From NCBI GenBank assembly GCA_035707965.1, contig DASSTJ010000068.1, positions 5,701 to 69,700 of the forward strand: DNA of 64,000 nt. Direction: 5' to 3'. The translations under genes and the position numbers were made by a program. Positions 9,328 to 17,878 of the stretch are shown here, in pieces; position 1 is the stretch's first letter, and every line of letters begins with the position of its first letter. The notes beneath the pieces are model-generated. The model did no database searches and was not told where the DNA came from. It saw nothing but the letters and a program-made list of their open reading frames with translations. The stretch is from DASSTJ01 sp035707965. GTDB lineage: Bacteria > Actinomycetota > Actinomycetes > Actinomycetales > Angustibacteraceae.

Positions 9328-11220
9328 GTGAACGCCACCCCCCAGCTCCTCGGAGGCCGCTACGAGGTCGGGGCCCTCCTCGGCCGCGGCGGCATGGCCG
9401 AGGTGCACATGGGCCGCGACACCCGACTCGGCCGTTCGGTCGCCATCAAGATGCTGCGCACCGACCTGGCACGTGACCCGTCGTTCCAGAACCGGTTCCG
9501 GCGCGAGGCCCAGTCGGCCGCGGCGCTCAACCACCCGGCCATCGTGGCGGTGTACGACAGCGGCGAGGAGCCGGTCATGTCGTCCGACACGGGTCAGCCG
9601 TCGCTCGCCGTCCCGTACATCGTCATGGAGTACGTCGAGGGCCACACGCTGCGCGACGTCATCAAGCGCGGCCAGCCGCTGCCGTGGGAGGAGGCGCTGC
9701 GCATCACCTCCGGCGTGCTGGCGGCGCTCGCCTACAGCCACCGCGCGAACATCGTGCACCGCGACATCAAGCCCGCCAACGTCATGCTGACGCCGAGCGG
9801 CGAGGTCAAGGTGATGGACTTCGGCATCGCCCGGGCGCTCGCCGACAGCTCCGCCACCATGACGCAGACGCAGGCCGTCATCGGCACCGCGCAGTACCTG
9901 TCGCCGGAACAGGCGCGCGGCGAGACCGTCGACGCCCGCAGCGACATCTACTCGGCCGGCTGCCTGCTGTTCGAGCTGCTCACCGGCCGGCCGCCGTTCG
10001 TGGCCGACAGCCCGGTCGCCGTCGCCTACCAGCACGTGGGGGAGGCCCCGAAGCCCCCGAGCGACTTCGAGCCCTCCGTCCCGGGCCCGGTGGACGCGAT
10101 CGTGCTCCACGCGCTCACCAAGGACCGCGACGAGCGCTACCAGAGCGCCGACGAGTTCCGCGACGACCTCAAGGCCGCTCTCGCCGGACGCCGGATCAGC
10201 AGCGCCGCGCTGGGGTCCGCCGCAGGTGCCGGCGCCGTCGCGGCCGGTGCGACGACCCCGAGCCAGCCGACCGAGCGCATCGCCCCCGCCCGCGAGACCG
10301 AGGCACCCGCCACGCAGGCGCTCGGCCCGATCGCGCTCCCAGCCGACCCGACGTCGCAGCTGCCGACGGTGGGCGACGGCTACGGCCGGTACGACCCTGC
10401 CGACCCGACCCTGCGTCCGGCCGACGGTCGCGGGCCGCAGAAGGCCAACCGCACGGGCCTGTGGGTCCTGCTCGCCCTGCTCGCTGCCGCGATCATCGCC
10501 CTGGCGGTGCTGGTCCTGCCGGGGCTGCTCGGGGGCAGCGGCTCCCAGAAGGCTCAGGTAGCGGTGCCCAGCATCACCGGGCAGACCGAGGCCCAGGCCC
10601 GGACGACGCTCAGCCAGCACCAGCTCACGGCCGGCACCGTCACGAAGGAGACGAGCGACACCGTGCCGGAGGGCCAGGTGGTCAGCCAGAGCCCGCCCGA
10701 GGGCACCATGCTGATCCAGGGCGGCAGCGTGGACTTCGTGGTCTCGTCCGGCAAGGGCGAGGTGATCGTGCCCGACCTGACGGGCATGACGGTGGACCAG
10801 GCGAAGAAGGCCCTGGCCGACGAGGGGCTCACGCTCGGCAAGCAGACGGAGTCCGACTCCCCGGACCAGCGCAAGGGTCGCGTCATCAGCAGCAGCCCCA
10901 GCACCGGCGAGTCGGTGGCCAAGGACACCCCGGTCGACATCGAGGTCGCCAGCGGCAAGGTGCGTGTGCCCAACGTCGTCGGCCAGTCGCTCGAGGACGC
11001 CACGAAGACCCTCACCGATGCCGGTCTCGCCGTGACGGCCGAGAAGTTCGAGGAGAGCACCCAGCCCCAGGGCACGGTGATCAAGCAGGACCCGGCCAGC
11101 GGTCTCGTCGACCAGGGCACCAAGGTCGTGCTGGTCCGCGCCAAGCCACCGGCGACCCCCACGACGACGCCACCCGAGACCCCGACCACGACGACATCGC
11201 CGCCGGGCGACGGAGGCTGA
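9328..11220 (+). CDS. pknB: PknB, PASTA-domain Ser/Thr kinase
   Basis: 630 residues from GTG 9328. Kinase domain about 11-275 with Lys41, H-R-D146, D164-F-G and activation loop TMTQTQAVIGTAQYLSPE. A juxtamembrane segment rich in Ala/Pro/Thr follows, then the transmembrane helix at 377-399 and three PASTA repeats at about 411-475, 476-543 and 544-610, ending in a Thr/Pro tail. PASTA modules bind muropeptides or lipid II outside the cell. Mycobacterial PknB has four, this one three. It is the last gene of the operon and converges with the GH13 gene, 4 nt apart. Confidence 0.95.
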   Translation: MNATPQLLGGRYEVGALLGRGGMAEVHMGRDTRLGRSVAIKMLRTDLARDPSFQNRFRREAQSAAALNHPAIVAVYDSGEEPVMSSDTGQPSLAVPYIVMEYVEGHTLRDVIKRGQPLPWEEALRITSGVLAALAYSHRANIVHRDIKPANVMLTPSGEVKVMDFGIARALADSSATMTQTQAVIGTAQYLSPEQARGETVDARSDIYSAGCLLFELLTGRPPFVADSPVAVAYQHVGEAPKPPSDFEPSVPGPVDAIVLHALTKDRDERYQSADEFRDDLKAALAGRRISSAALGSAAGAGAVAAGATTPSQPTERIAPARETEAPATQALGPIALPADPTSQLPTVGDGYGRYDPADPTLRPADGRGPQKANRTGLWVLLALLAAAIIALAVLVLPGLLGGSGSQKAQVAVPSITGQTEAQARTTLSQHQLTAGTVTKETSDTVPEGQVVSQSPPEGTMLIQGGSVDFVVSSGKGEVIVPDLTGMTVDQAKKALADEGLTLGKQTESDSPDQRKGRVISSSPSTGESVAKDTPVDIEVASGKVRVPNVVGQSLEDATKTLTDAGLAVTAEKFEESTQPQGTVIKQDPASGLVDQGTKVVLVRAKPPATPTTTPPETPTTTTSPPGDGG

Positions 11221-11224
11221 CGAC

Positions 11225-13501
11225 TCAGGGCTGCAGCTCACCCTCCGTCAAGGTGAGGAAGACGCCTCCGTAGGCCCCGAGCCAGATCGAGAAGCTCTGG
11301 AGGTCGTCGACGTAGCCGATCTCTCCACCGGTGCTCGCGTCGACGACCGCCATGCGGGGTCGGAACGCCGACGAGTTCACGGTGCCCTGGATCGGCTCAC
11401 CGGCGAAGTTGAGGACGGTGACCTGCAGGGGCGCATCCGGCAACGAGGCGTCCCCGCCGTCGAGGCGGTGCACCATGACGAGCATCGCGGGGTGCGAGAC
11501 GTCGGGGACGTCGATCTGCGTCGCGACCGCGATCTCGTGCTCCCGGCGCGTCGCCAGCACGGCACGCAGACCGCTGGCGAAGGAGTCCTCCCGTCGCAGC
11601 TGGTCCGGGAGCGTGCCGTACAGCGACCGGCCACGGGGCATGCCGGACGAGGACGCCGTGGCGTCGGCCGCGACGCCCATGAGGTCGTGCGCCCCGCGGT
11701 GCAGCCATCGGGTGTCGCCGGTGTCGATCAGCTCGGCCACCTGGTCGGCGGGGACGGGCAGCATGCCCACGAGGTCCCAGCCGGACAGGGCGAAGGCACC
11801 CGGCTGCCAGGCGTTGAACATCGCGAGCAGCAGGTGGGCGCGCCGGATGGCCTCGACCTCCTCGTCGTCCAGGTCGTCCAGGATCCGTCGTCCGCGGACC
11901 GCCGCGACGACGGACGCCGTGGTGCAGGCGATGCCGTTCGTGGTGAAGACCCGGTTGTAGTCGGCGGCCTCGCCGGTCAGGTGCCGCGTCAGGTCGCCCC
12001 GGATCGTCTCGGCCAGCTCGGCGCCGGTGACCTCCGAACCCTGGTAGGAGTAGACGTCGTCGCGATGGCGGGTCGCCCAGTGGACGAGCTCGTAGGTGAG
12101 CTCGTCGTGGTTCTGCAGCGCGTGCACCAGGCTGACTGGTTCCACACCCGTCGCCAAGGCCGTCCGCAGGCACAGCCGCAAGAACTCGGTGCTCCCGGTC
12201 GCCAGGGCGTGGTGGTACGCGGGCCGGTTGATGAAGTCGTACGACAGGTCGGCACCGACCATGCCGGTGTCGTGGATGTCCTCGACGGTGAGGTTGAGCT
12301 CCTGGAACGTGAAGCCGCCGACCTTGCGGACCATGCCAGCGATGATGTGGTTCGCGGCTCGGGACAACGGGTGACCTTCCGACCACGCCGGGAGCCCCTC
12401 GGCGCTCTTCTCGACACCGAGGAAGCCGTTCGCGTCCAGACGCAACGCGTGGCTGCCGAGGTCGCCGAGCGAGTGCAGCGCGTCCCCGATCACGAGCCGC
12501 ATGCCCGCGAACGTGGGGTCGAGCCAGTTGATGGACGGCTGTCCCATCTTGAAGTAGTGCAGGTAGACCCATCGTCGGGACCGGCCGTCCACCCCGGTGA
12601 CCGGCGCGGTCGCGCTCCAGTTCGTCTCCTTGATCCCGGGCGCGTAGAAGATGACCCGCTGCAGGGCTCCGATGATGTACCCGTGCTCGGCGAGCTTCGC
12701 CTCGGCGACCGCATCGAGGTTCACGGCGTCCCGCCCCTCGGGGACGTCGGGCAGCAGGTGCCAGTCCTCCTCCGGGATCTCCACCATGTGGTAGATCCCG
12801 GGGTAGTCCTCGTAGGCCATCTCGGCGAGGCGGAAGTCAGCGCCCTTGCCGGTGTGGCCGGGGACGATGTCGTCGATCACGCAGCCGTCGTGCTGGTCGG
12901 CGACCTCGCAGAGCCGTCGGAACTCGTCCTCAGTTCCGAAGACCGGGTCGATGCGGGTGCTGATGCGGTCGAAGTGCCCGTCCACGCTGGGCGTCTGGTG
13001 CCAGCCGCGGATGCCGCCCGCCAGCTTGACCGGTCCGGTGTGCACCGCGTCGATGCCGATGGACTGGAAGCACTCCCACAGCCCGACGTCACCGAGGGCG
13101 GAGAGGAACGACTGGCCCGGTGACGTGATGAGCGAGATCGGGTAGGCGGTGAACCACACGGACGCCGTGCGCAGCGCCTGGCGCGGATCGGGCCTGGCGT
13201 ACGGGTTGCGCCACATGCTCGACTGGCCCGACAGCTGCCGGCTGATCACGTCGGCGTCGTCCAGCATCGACTGCGCCACCAGCCACTGGACGTACGCCGG
13301 GTTGGAGCCGTCGGGCGAGCGCGGGTCGGACAGCCGTCTCAGGCCACCCGCGCGAAGGTGTGCGCGCGGACGCGGCCGCGCGAGCTCACGTGGCCGGGCC
13401 GGGAAGCGCTGCTCGTCGTACGTGACCTCCGACGGCCCGTGCTCGAGGTCGTCCGACGCCTGCCGATCGAGCTCGTCGTCCGTCGTCGGGCCGTCTGGCA
13501 T
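11225..13501 (-). CDS. GH13-like alpha-amylase superfamily enzyme, specificity unknown
   Basis: 758 residues from ATG 13501. Residues 1-60 are acidic and low-complexity. The rest has the TIM-barrel landmarks of GH13: VIDDIVPGHTGKG (region I-like), LRLDANGFLG with nucleophile Asp356 (region II), FQELNLTVED (acid/base Glu, region III) and LQNHDELTYE (region IV, NHD). The RTAS..FTAYPISLITSPGQSFL start and the motif W..LH.F.MGQPSINW are not typical of alpha-amylases and recall trehalose-synthase or sucrose-phosphorylase relatives. No signal peptide, so cytoplasmic. No sugar transporter is adjacent. Family call firm, substrate unknown. Confidence 0.75.
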   Translation of the reverse strand: MPDGPTTDDELDRQASDDLEHGPSEVTYDEQRFPARPRELARPRPRAHLRAGGLRRLSDPRSPDGSNPAYVQWLVAQSMLDDADVISRQLSGQSSMWRNPYARPDPRQALRTASVWFTAYPISLITSPGQSFLSALGDVGLWECFQSIGIDAVHTGPVKLAGGIRGWHQTPSVDGHFDRISTRIDPVFGTEDEFRRLCEVADQHDGCVIDDIVPGHTGKGADFRLAEMAYEDYPGIYHMVEIPEEDWHLLPDVPEGRDAVNLDAVAEAKLAEHGYIIGALQRVIFYAPGIKETNWSATAPVTGVDGRSRRWVYLHYFKMGQPSINWLDPTFAGMRLVIGDALHSLGDLGSHALRLDANGFLGVEKSAEGLPAWSEGHPLSRAANHIIAGMVRKVGGFTFQELNLTVEDIHDTGMVGADLSYDFINRPAYHHALATGSTEFLRLCLRTALATGVEPVSLVHALQNHDELTYELVHWATRHRDDVYSYQGSEVTGAELAETIRGDLTRHLTGEAADYNRVFTTNGIACTTASVVAAVRGRRILDDLDDEEVEAIRRAHLLLAMFNAWQPGAFALSGWDLVGMLPVPADQVAELIDTGDTRWLHRGAHDLMGVAADATASSSGMPRGRSLYGTLPDQLRREDSFASGLRAVLATRREHEIAVATQIDVPDVSHPAMLVMVHRLDGGDASLPDAPLQVTVLNFAGEPIQGTVNSSAFRPRMAVVDASTGGEIGYVDDLQSFSIWLGAYGGVFLTLTEGELQP

Positions 13502-13566
13502 GCGCGGTCCTCCTCTCGCGCCGGGGGATGGCAGCAGACTGGCACACCCCGCGACGGCACGCGCCC

Positions 13567-14199
13567 TCAGCCGGCGGCGTGGACCAGAGGGGTGAGACCG
13601 GCCGACCTCTCGACGGCGTCAGGGTCGCCGCACACCGCCAGCCAGTTGGCGAGCAGCCGGTGACCGCCCTGCGTGAGCACCGACTCCGGGTGGAACTGCA
13701 CGCCCTCGAGCGGCAGGTCGCGGTGCCGAACCGCCATCACCACACCGCTGGCCGTGCGACCGGTCACCTCGAGCTCGTCCGGCACGGTCGCGGGGTCGAT
13801 GGCGAGGGAGTGGTAGCGCGTGGCGGTGAACGGCTGGGGCAGTCCGGCCAGCACCCCGACGCCGTCGTGCTCGACCAGGCTCGTCTTGCCGTGCAGGAGC
13901 TCCGCGGCACGGCCGACGACTGCGCCGAAGGCGACGCCGAGCGCCTGGTGGCCCAGGCACACCCCCAGCAGGGGCTGGCTGCGGTCGCCGCAGGCGCGCA
14001 CCATGTCCAGGCACACGCCGGCCTCCTGCGGGGTGCCCGGGCCCGGGGAGAGCAGGACCCCGTCGTAGCCGACGGCGTCCTGCGGGGTGACGGCGTCGTT
14101 GCGAACGACCTCGCAGCTGGCGCCCAGCTCGGTGAGGTACCCGACGATGGTGAAGACGAAGCTGTCGTAGCTGTCGACGACGAGGACCCGGGCGCTCAC
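13567..14199 (-). CDS. PabA/TrpG-type glutamine amidotransferase
   Basis: 210 residues from GTG 14199, a class I glutamine amidotransferase. The catalytic triad is Cys81 (GVCLGHQAL), His170 and Glu172 (FHPESVL). The SPGPGTPQEAG motif and the YHSLAI motif are typical of the anthranilate/aminodeoxychorismate synthase small subunit. It would pass ammonia from glutamine to chorismate. Mycobacterium has trpG at the equivalent place between pknB and the DUF881 gene. The synthase large subunit is not in the window, so folate versus tryptophan (or a shared role) cannot be decided. Confidence 0.88.
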   Translation of the reverse strand: MSARVLVVDSYDSFVFTIVGYLTELGASCEVVRNDAVTPQDAVGYDGVLLSPGPGTPQEAGVCLDMVRACGDRSQPLLGVCLGHQALGVAFGAVVGRAAELLHGKTSLVEHDGVGVLAGLPQPFTATRYHSLAIDPATVPDELEVTGRTASGVVMAVRHRDLPLEGVQFHPESVLTQGGHRLLANWLAVCGDPDAVERSAGLTPLVHAAG

Positions 14200-14227
14200 G
14201 AGGTCATCGTGCCACTCAGGAGCGTGG

Positions 14228-14386
14228 TCAGTCGCCGACCGTGCCGTCGTTGAACGGCATCAGCGGAGCGAGCGCCGGGAAGCCCCACTGGAAGAGCACG
14301 ACGACGACGACGGCGAGCAGCGCGACGCAGATCAGGGCCCGGACGGGCCAGGGTCCGGGAAGGTGCCGCCACATCCACTCGTACAC
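14228..14386 (-). CDS. 52-aa single-span membrane protein
   Basis: A short gene from GTG 14386 to TGA 14228, preceded by AGGAG about 4 nt upstream. The protein starts MYEWMWRHLPGPWPVRAL, has one strongly hydrophobic helix (about residues 18-36, Val-rich) and ends APLMPFNDGTVGD. The net-positive N-terminal half suggests an N-in orientation. It lies 14 nt downstream of the sortase stop and just before the amidotransferase, same strand, so it belongs to the DUF881-sortase transcription unit. No function is recognised. Ribosome-binding site, composition and context make it likely real. Confidence 0.75.
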   Translation of the reverse strand: MYEWMWRHLPGPWPVRALICVALLAVVVVVLFQWGFPALAPLMPFNDGTVGD

Positions 14387-14400
14387 GCGTCTCCTCTCGT

Positions 14401-15087
14401 CTACCGGAGGGCTTCCGGGATCGCTCCGCCCGTCTTGGGCAGGACCTCGTCGAGCTCGGAGAAGACGACGTACCGTTCCCGGGCGGAGAACTCCGGGTGG
14501 CAGGCGGTCATCGTCATCATCCGCTGGGTGGGCTCGTCACCAGGGTGCTCGGGCACCGGTGCCACGACGTCGACCCGATCCGGGGTGACGATCGTGTGGC
14601 TCTTCACGCGGTAGACGTACCAGGTGTCGCGCGTCTCGACCACGATGGCGTCGCCGGGCTTCAGCTCGGCGATCCGGTTGAACGGCTTGGCGTAGGTCAC
14701 CCGGTGCCCCGCGACCGCGAAGTTCCCGACCTCCCCGGGCTTCGCCGTGTCGGGGTAGTGCCCGACGCCCCGCTGCAGGACGTCGAGACCGACGCCCTGC
14801 AGGATCGGCCGTACGTAGTCGTGACCGAACCGGGGGATCCGGATGAGCGCGAACGCGTCGCCCATCGGGATCTCCTTGACCGTCGTGGACGGTGCCTTTC
14901 CCGAGGCGTGTGGCGGCACCTGCCACTGGTGCTCCAGCTGCTGCGTCAGCTGACGCTGCGTCTGACCGGCGGCGACGTCCGTCCACCACAGCTGCCAGGC
15001 GACGAAGAGCAGCAGCACCACGCCGAGCGTGATGCACAGCTCACCCAGCCCGTGGACAGCACCACGGACGATGCGACCGGTGCTCAC
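14401..15087 (-). CDS. class E sortase
   Basis: 228 residues from GTG 15087, whose start overlaps the stop of the DUF881 gene (GTGA). N-terminal membrane anchor at about 15-35. Sortase domain about 75-220 with His128 (AVAGHRVTY), Cys196 (MTMTACHPEF) and a downstream Arg (R205 or R203) forming the usual His-Cys-Arg site. Class E sortases attach LAXTG-type proteins to peptidoglycan in actinobacteria. No substrate with a sorting signal is visible in this window, so substrates must be elsewhere. Confidence 0.92.
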   Translation of the reverse strand: MSTGRIVRGAVHGLGELCITLGVVLLLFVAWQLWWTDVAAGQTQRQLTQQLEHQWQVPPHASGKAPSTTVKEIPMGDAFALIRIPRFGHDYVRPILQGVGLDVLQRGVGHYPDTAKPGEVGNFAVAGHRVTYAKPFNRIAELKPGDAIVVETRDTWYVYRVKSHTIVTPDRVDVVAPVPEHPGDEPTQRMMTMTACHPEFSARERYVVFSELDEVLPKTGGAIPEALR

Positions 15088-15845
15088 GAGGTGACCGGGG
15101 TGGCGTAGCGGAGGTCGAGGGCGCCGTCGTAGCCGGGCATCGCCAGGCTTCCCTGGCTGCTCACGTCGTAACCCAGGCCCAGCACGTCGACGTACTGTCG
15201 GTAGATCCGTAGCGCGCTCGAGCGGTTGAGGGCGGCGCGCATGCGGTCCTGTGGACCGATCGCCCGGATCACGTACGGCGGCGAGTAGACGCGGCCCTGC
15301 AGGATGAGCACGTTGCCCACGCAGCGGACCGCGCTGGTCGAGATGACGCGTTGGTCCATCAGCATCATCGCTTCGGCGCCGCCAGCCCAGAGCGCGTTCA
15401 CGACCGCCTGCACGTCCTGCTGGTGCACCACCATGTCGTCGGCAGTGAAGCCGCTCGGTACCGAGCCCTGGTGGGGGGCGTCGTCCAGCTTCACCGTCAG
15501 GGCCGGGCCGCGCACCGCCGTGGTGCCGGAGGCGGCCGCCAGGACCCCCACCCTGGCGTTCAGCTCCCGCAGGTGCTTGCTGGACGGGTTCGACTGGGTG
15601 GTGAGCGCGTCGACCTGCTGGCGCAGAGCGGCGACGCGCGCCTCCTGCTGGTCGGCTCGGTGCTGCTGCTCGCGGATCACGTCCGCGGTGCTGCTGCGGC
15701 CGGACGAGCGCAGGTCCGTGCCGCGGGCCGTCTGCGCGCTGGTGGTCGCGAGCAGGCCGACGACCGCGAAGACGACCGGCACGAGCAGGGCCCACGTGCC
15801 GCGGTGCCGGGTCGGGAGCAGGGTCGGGAGCAGCCGCTCGAGCAC
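15084..15845 (-). CDS. DUF881 membrane protein
   Basis: 253 residues from GTG 15845, chosen because GGGAGGT lies 6 nt upstream; longer frames would run into the promoter side of crgA. One N-terminal membrane helix (about 18-38), a coiled-coil heptad segment (about 55-95, E-Q-Q-H-R-A-D-Q-Q-E-A-R-V) and a DUF881 domain (about 105-250) with VVNALWAGGAEAMMLMDQRV and the vGnvlILqGrvYSPPYVIrAIG signature. DUF881 proteins occur near oriC in many actinobacteria and lie next to septum genes in Gram-positives; function unknown. Divergent from crgA. Confidence 0.88.
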   Translation of the reverse strand: MLERLLPTLLPTRHRGTWALLVPVVFAVVGLLATTSAQTARGTDLRSSGRSSTADVIREQQHRADQQEARVAALRQQVDALTTQSNPSSKHLRELNARVGVLAAASGTTAVRGPALTVKLDDAPHQGSVPSGFTADDMVVHQQDVQAVVNALWAGGAEAMMLMDQRVISTSAVRCVGNVLILQGRVYSPPYVIRAIGPQDRMRAALNRSSALRIYRQYVDVLGLGYDVSSQGSLAMPGYDGALDLRYATPVTS

Positions 15846-15933
15846 CCTGCCACCTCCCGCCGCGACGTCGTGAACCGATCCCACCCTGCCGACCACTACG
15901 CTAGACGACGACCGCTGACCCCGAGGAGTGCCC

Positions 15934-16182
15934 GTGCCCGAGTCGAGGGGCCGCAAGAAGGCCACCTACACGCCGCCGCCGACCGCGTCCTCCGGGCGCA
16001 AGCAGAGCCCTCCGTGGTTCGCCCCCGTCATGGTCGCGCTCTTCGTCGTCGGGCTCGTCTACGTCGTCACCTACTACGTGAGCCAGGGCAAGTATCCCAT
16101 CCCGCCGCTGGACAAGTGGAACATCGTGGTCGGCTTCGCGATCATCATGGCCGGTTTCGGAATGTCCACCCGCTGGAAGTAA
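15934..16182 (+). CDS. crgA: CrgA, septation regulator
   Basis: 82 residues from GTG 15934; GAGGAG at 15923-15928 gives a 5-nt spacer, whereas the in-frame GTG at 15928 overlaps that site. It has a basic start (PESRGRKK), and two transmembrane helices at about 28-48 and 60-78 joined by YYVSQGKYPIPPLDKWN, the CrgA signature. CrgA recruits FtsI/FtsQ-type divisome proteins in mycobacteria and inhibits septation in Streptomyces. Located as in Mycobacterium, between the DUF881 gene and the rhomboid gene. Confidence 0.95.
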   Translation: MPESRGRKKATYTPPPTASSGRKQSPPWFAPVMVALFVVGLVYVVTYYVSQGKYPIPPLDKWNIVVGFAIIMAGFGMSTRWK

Positions 16183-16197
16183 TCACAGGCGTGTAAG

Positions 16198-16229
16198 TCC
16201 TCCACAGCTGTGGAGAAGCCTGTGGAGGA
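16198..16229. terminator. hairpin between convergent crgA and rhomboid genes
   Basis: A perfect 10-bp inverted repeat (TCCTCCACAG at 16198-16207, CTGTGGAGGA at 16220-16229) with a 12-nt loop fills the 58-nt gap between two convergent genes, the expected place for a bidirectional terminator. There is no U tract. The arms and loop also form DnaA-box-like 9-mers; TGTGGAGAA at 16209-16217 is the reverse of TTCTCCACA found twice in oriC. Confidence 0.5.
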
Positions 16230-16240
16230 GTGCCGCCGGC

Positions 16241-17143
16241 TCAGGAGACGCCGACGGAGGCGAGCCGCAGCCATGCGGCCAGCACGACCAGCACCGCGAC
16301 GACCAGGATGCCCGTCACCTGCACGACCGTCCTGCGGTGCGCAGGGGCGTGCACGAGAGCCGCGGTGACCGCCGAACCCGCGACCAGGCCGCCGAGGTGC
16401 GCCTGCCAGGCGATGCCTTGGATGACGAACCCGAGGATGGCATTGATGACGATGACGCCGACCAGGGGCCGGATGTCGAGCCGCAGCTTGCGCAGCACGA
16501 GCACCGTCGCACCGAAGAGGCCGAAGACGGCGCCGGACGCACCGACGACCGGGGCGTACCACGAGAAGGGGTTCGTCGGGTCGGCGAGCAGCAGGTAGCC
16601 GACCGACCCGCCCACCGCGCTGATCAGGTAGAGCGCGACGAACCGGGCCCGGCCCAGAAGGTGCTCGAGCGCCGGGCCGACCTGCCACAGCGCCACCATG
16701 TTGAAGACGATGTGCAGCAGGAAGCTGGGGGAGTGCAGGAACGCCGCGGTGACGAAACGCCACGGCTCGTCGGCAGCGAGCGCCGGCACGAACGCCAGGT
16801 CGCTCGTGATCGTCATGCTGGGCACCTGCTGAAGGCCGAACACGAGAACGCACAGACCGATGATCGTGTAGGTCACCAGGGGCCGACCGTCCGTCGGCCT
16901 GCCCCCGAACGGCGTGCGGACCGCGCGGCTCTGGCGGGCGTTCTCGCGGACGCAGTCGACGCACTGCACGCCGACGGCCGCCTGCCTCTGGCACTCCGGA
17001 CACGTCGGCCGGTTGCACCGCTGGCAGCGGACGTAGCTGATCCGCCCAGGGTGGCGCGGGCACACCGGCTCCGGGCCGCTGCCCGGAGCCGGGTGCTTGG
17101 TCAGGTCAGGACCGCCGGGATCCACGTGACCGTCACCGCTCAT
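16241..17143 (-). CDS. rhomboid-family intramembrane serine protease with N-terminal zinc-finger-like segment
   Basis: 300 residues from ATG 17143. Residues 27-65 contain paired Cys/His motifs (CPRH, CQRC, CPEC, CVDC), a B-box-like zinc-binding segment. The rhomboid core follows with about seven helices. Catalytic Ser203 lies in GASGAVFGLFG and His249 in WQAHLGGL; LLHIVFNMVALW carries the conserved HxxxN. Active residues are intact. Substrates unknown. Mycobacterium has its Rv0110-like rhomboids elsewhere, but Streptomyces and Micrococcales have one here. Co-oriented with ppiA, 48 nt downstream. Confidence 0.92.
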   Translation of the reverse strand: MSGDGHVDPGGPDLTKHPAPGSGPEPVCPRHPGRISYVRCQRCNRPTCPECQRQAAVGVQCVDCVRENARQSRAVRTPFGGRPTDGRPLVTYTIIGLCVLVFGLQQVPSMTITSDLAFVPALAADEPWRFVTAAFLHSPSFLLHIVFNMVALWQVGPALEHLLGRARFVALYLISAVGGSVGYLLLADPTNPFSWYAPVVGASGAVFGLFGATVLVLRKLRLDIRPLVGVIVINAILGFVIQGIAWQAHLGGLVAGSAVTAALVHAPAHRRTVVQVTGILVVAVLVVLAAWLRLASVGVS

Positions 17144-17191
17144 GCCGTCGTCCGTGGGTCGTGGGTCCTGGGTGAGGCGAGCCGGCCGAGG

Positions 17192-17710
17192 TCAGGAGAT
17201 CTCGACGCTCTCGATGACGACCGGCTCGGTCGGGCGGTCCATCGCGCCGGTCTGGACGGCCGAGATCGCGTCGACGACCTCGCGGCTCCCCTGGTCGGCA
17301 ACCTCGCCGAAGATCGTGTGCTTGCCGTTGAGGTGCGGCGTGTTGACCGTGGTGATGAAGAACTGCGAACCGTTCGTGCCGTGGCCGCCGCGCTTGCCGG
17401 CGTTCGCCATGGCGAGCAGGTACGGCTTGGTGAACGACAGCTCGGGGTGGATCTCGTCGTCGAAGGCGTAGCCGGGGCCGCCGGTTCCGCTGCCGAGCGG
17501 GCACCCGCCCTGGATCATGAAGTTGGGGATGATGCGGTGGAACGTGAGCCCGTCGTAGAACGGCTCGCTGCGCTTCTGGCCGGTGCTCGGGTCCGTCCAC
17601 TCCTGCTCACCCGTCGCCAGACCCGTGAAGTTGCGCACGGTCTTCGGCGCGTGGTCGGGGAACAGCGTGATGCGGATGTCGCCCTTGTTCGTGTGCAGCG
17701 TGGCTTCCAT
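17192..17710 (-). CDS. ppiA: cyclophilin-type peptidyl-prolyl isomerase
   Basis: 172 residues from ATG 17710, starting MEATLHTNKGDI, typical for cytoplasmic actinobacterial PpiA. Active-site motifs are FHRIIPNFMIQGG (catalytic Arg), GTNGSQFFIT and KHTIFGEV. It has no signal peptide. It catalyses cis-trans isomerisation at X-Pro bonds. The gene sits at the place of mycobacterial ppiA (Rv0009) and is divergent from the membrane protein at 17879, with 168 nt of shared upstream DNA. Confidence 0.95.
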   Translation of the reverse strand: MEATLHTNKGDIRITLFPDHAPKTVRNFTGLATGEQEWTDPSTGQKRSEPFYDGLTFHRIIPNFMIQGGCPLGSGTGGPGYAFDDEIHPELSFTKPYLLAMANAGKRGGHGTNGSQFFITTVNTPHLNGKHTIFGEVADQGSREVVDAISAVQTGAMDRPTEPVVIESVEIS

Positions 17711-17878
17711 GGGCCCATCCTCCCACGATCCGCTGAGCGGACGGCGCACGGAGCAGGCCCTGTGGACGGCGGTCCGCTGCGCCCCGGTAGGCGACGACGT
17801 CCCGATGCGGGCAGTATGGGCGGAGATCATGCAGGACGTCGGACCAGACGAACGACGGCACACACCGCTGGAGGGCAC

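Noticed and set aside
14196..14378. 60-codon minus-strand frame next to the amidotransferase
   Set aside because: It is out of frame with the better-supported 52-aa gene, is Arg-rich, and has no ribosome-binding site.
15304..16196. Plus-strand frames opposite the DUF881 gene
   Set aside because: They show no domain, while the minus frame has DUF881 motifs and a ribosome-binding site.
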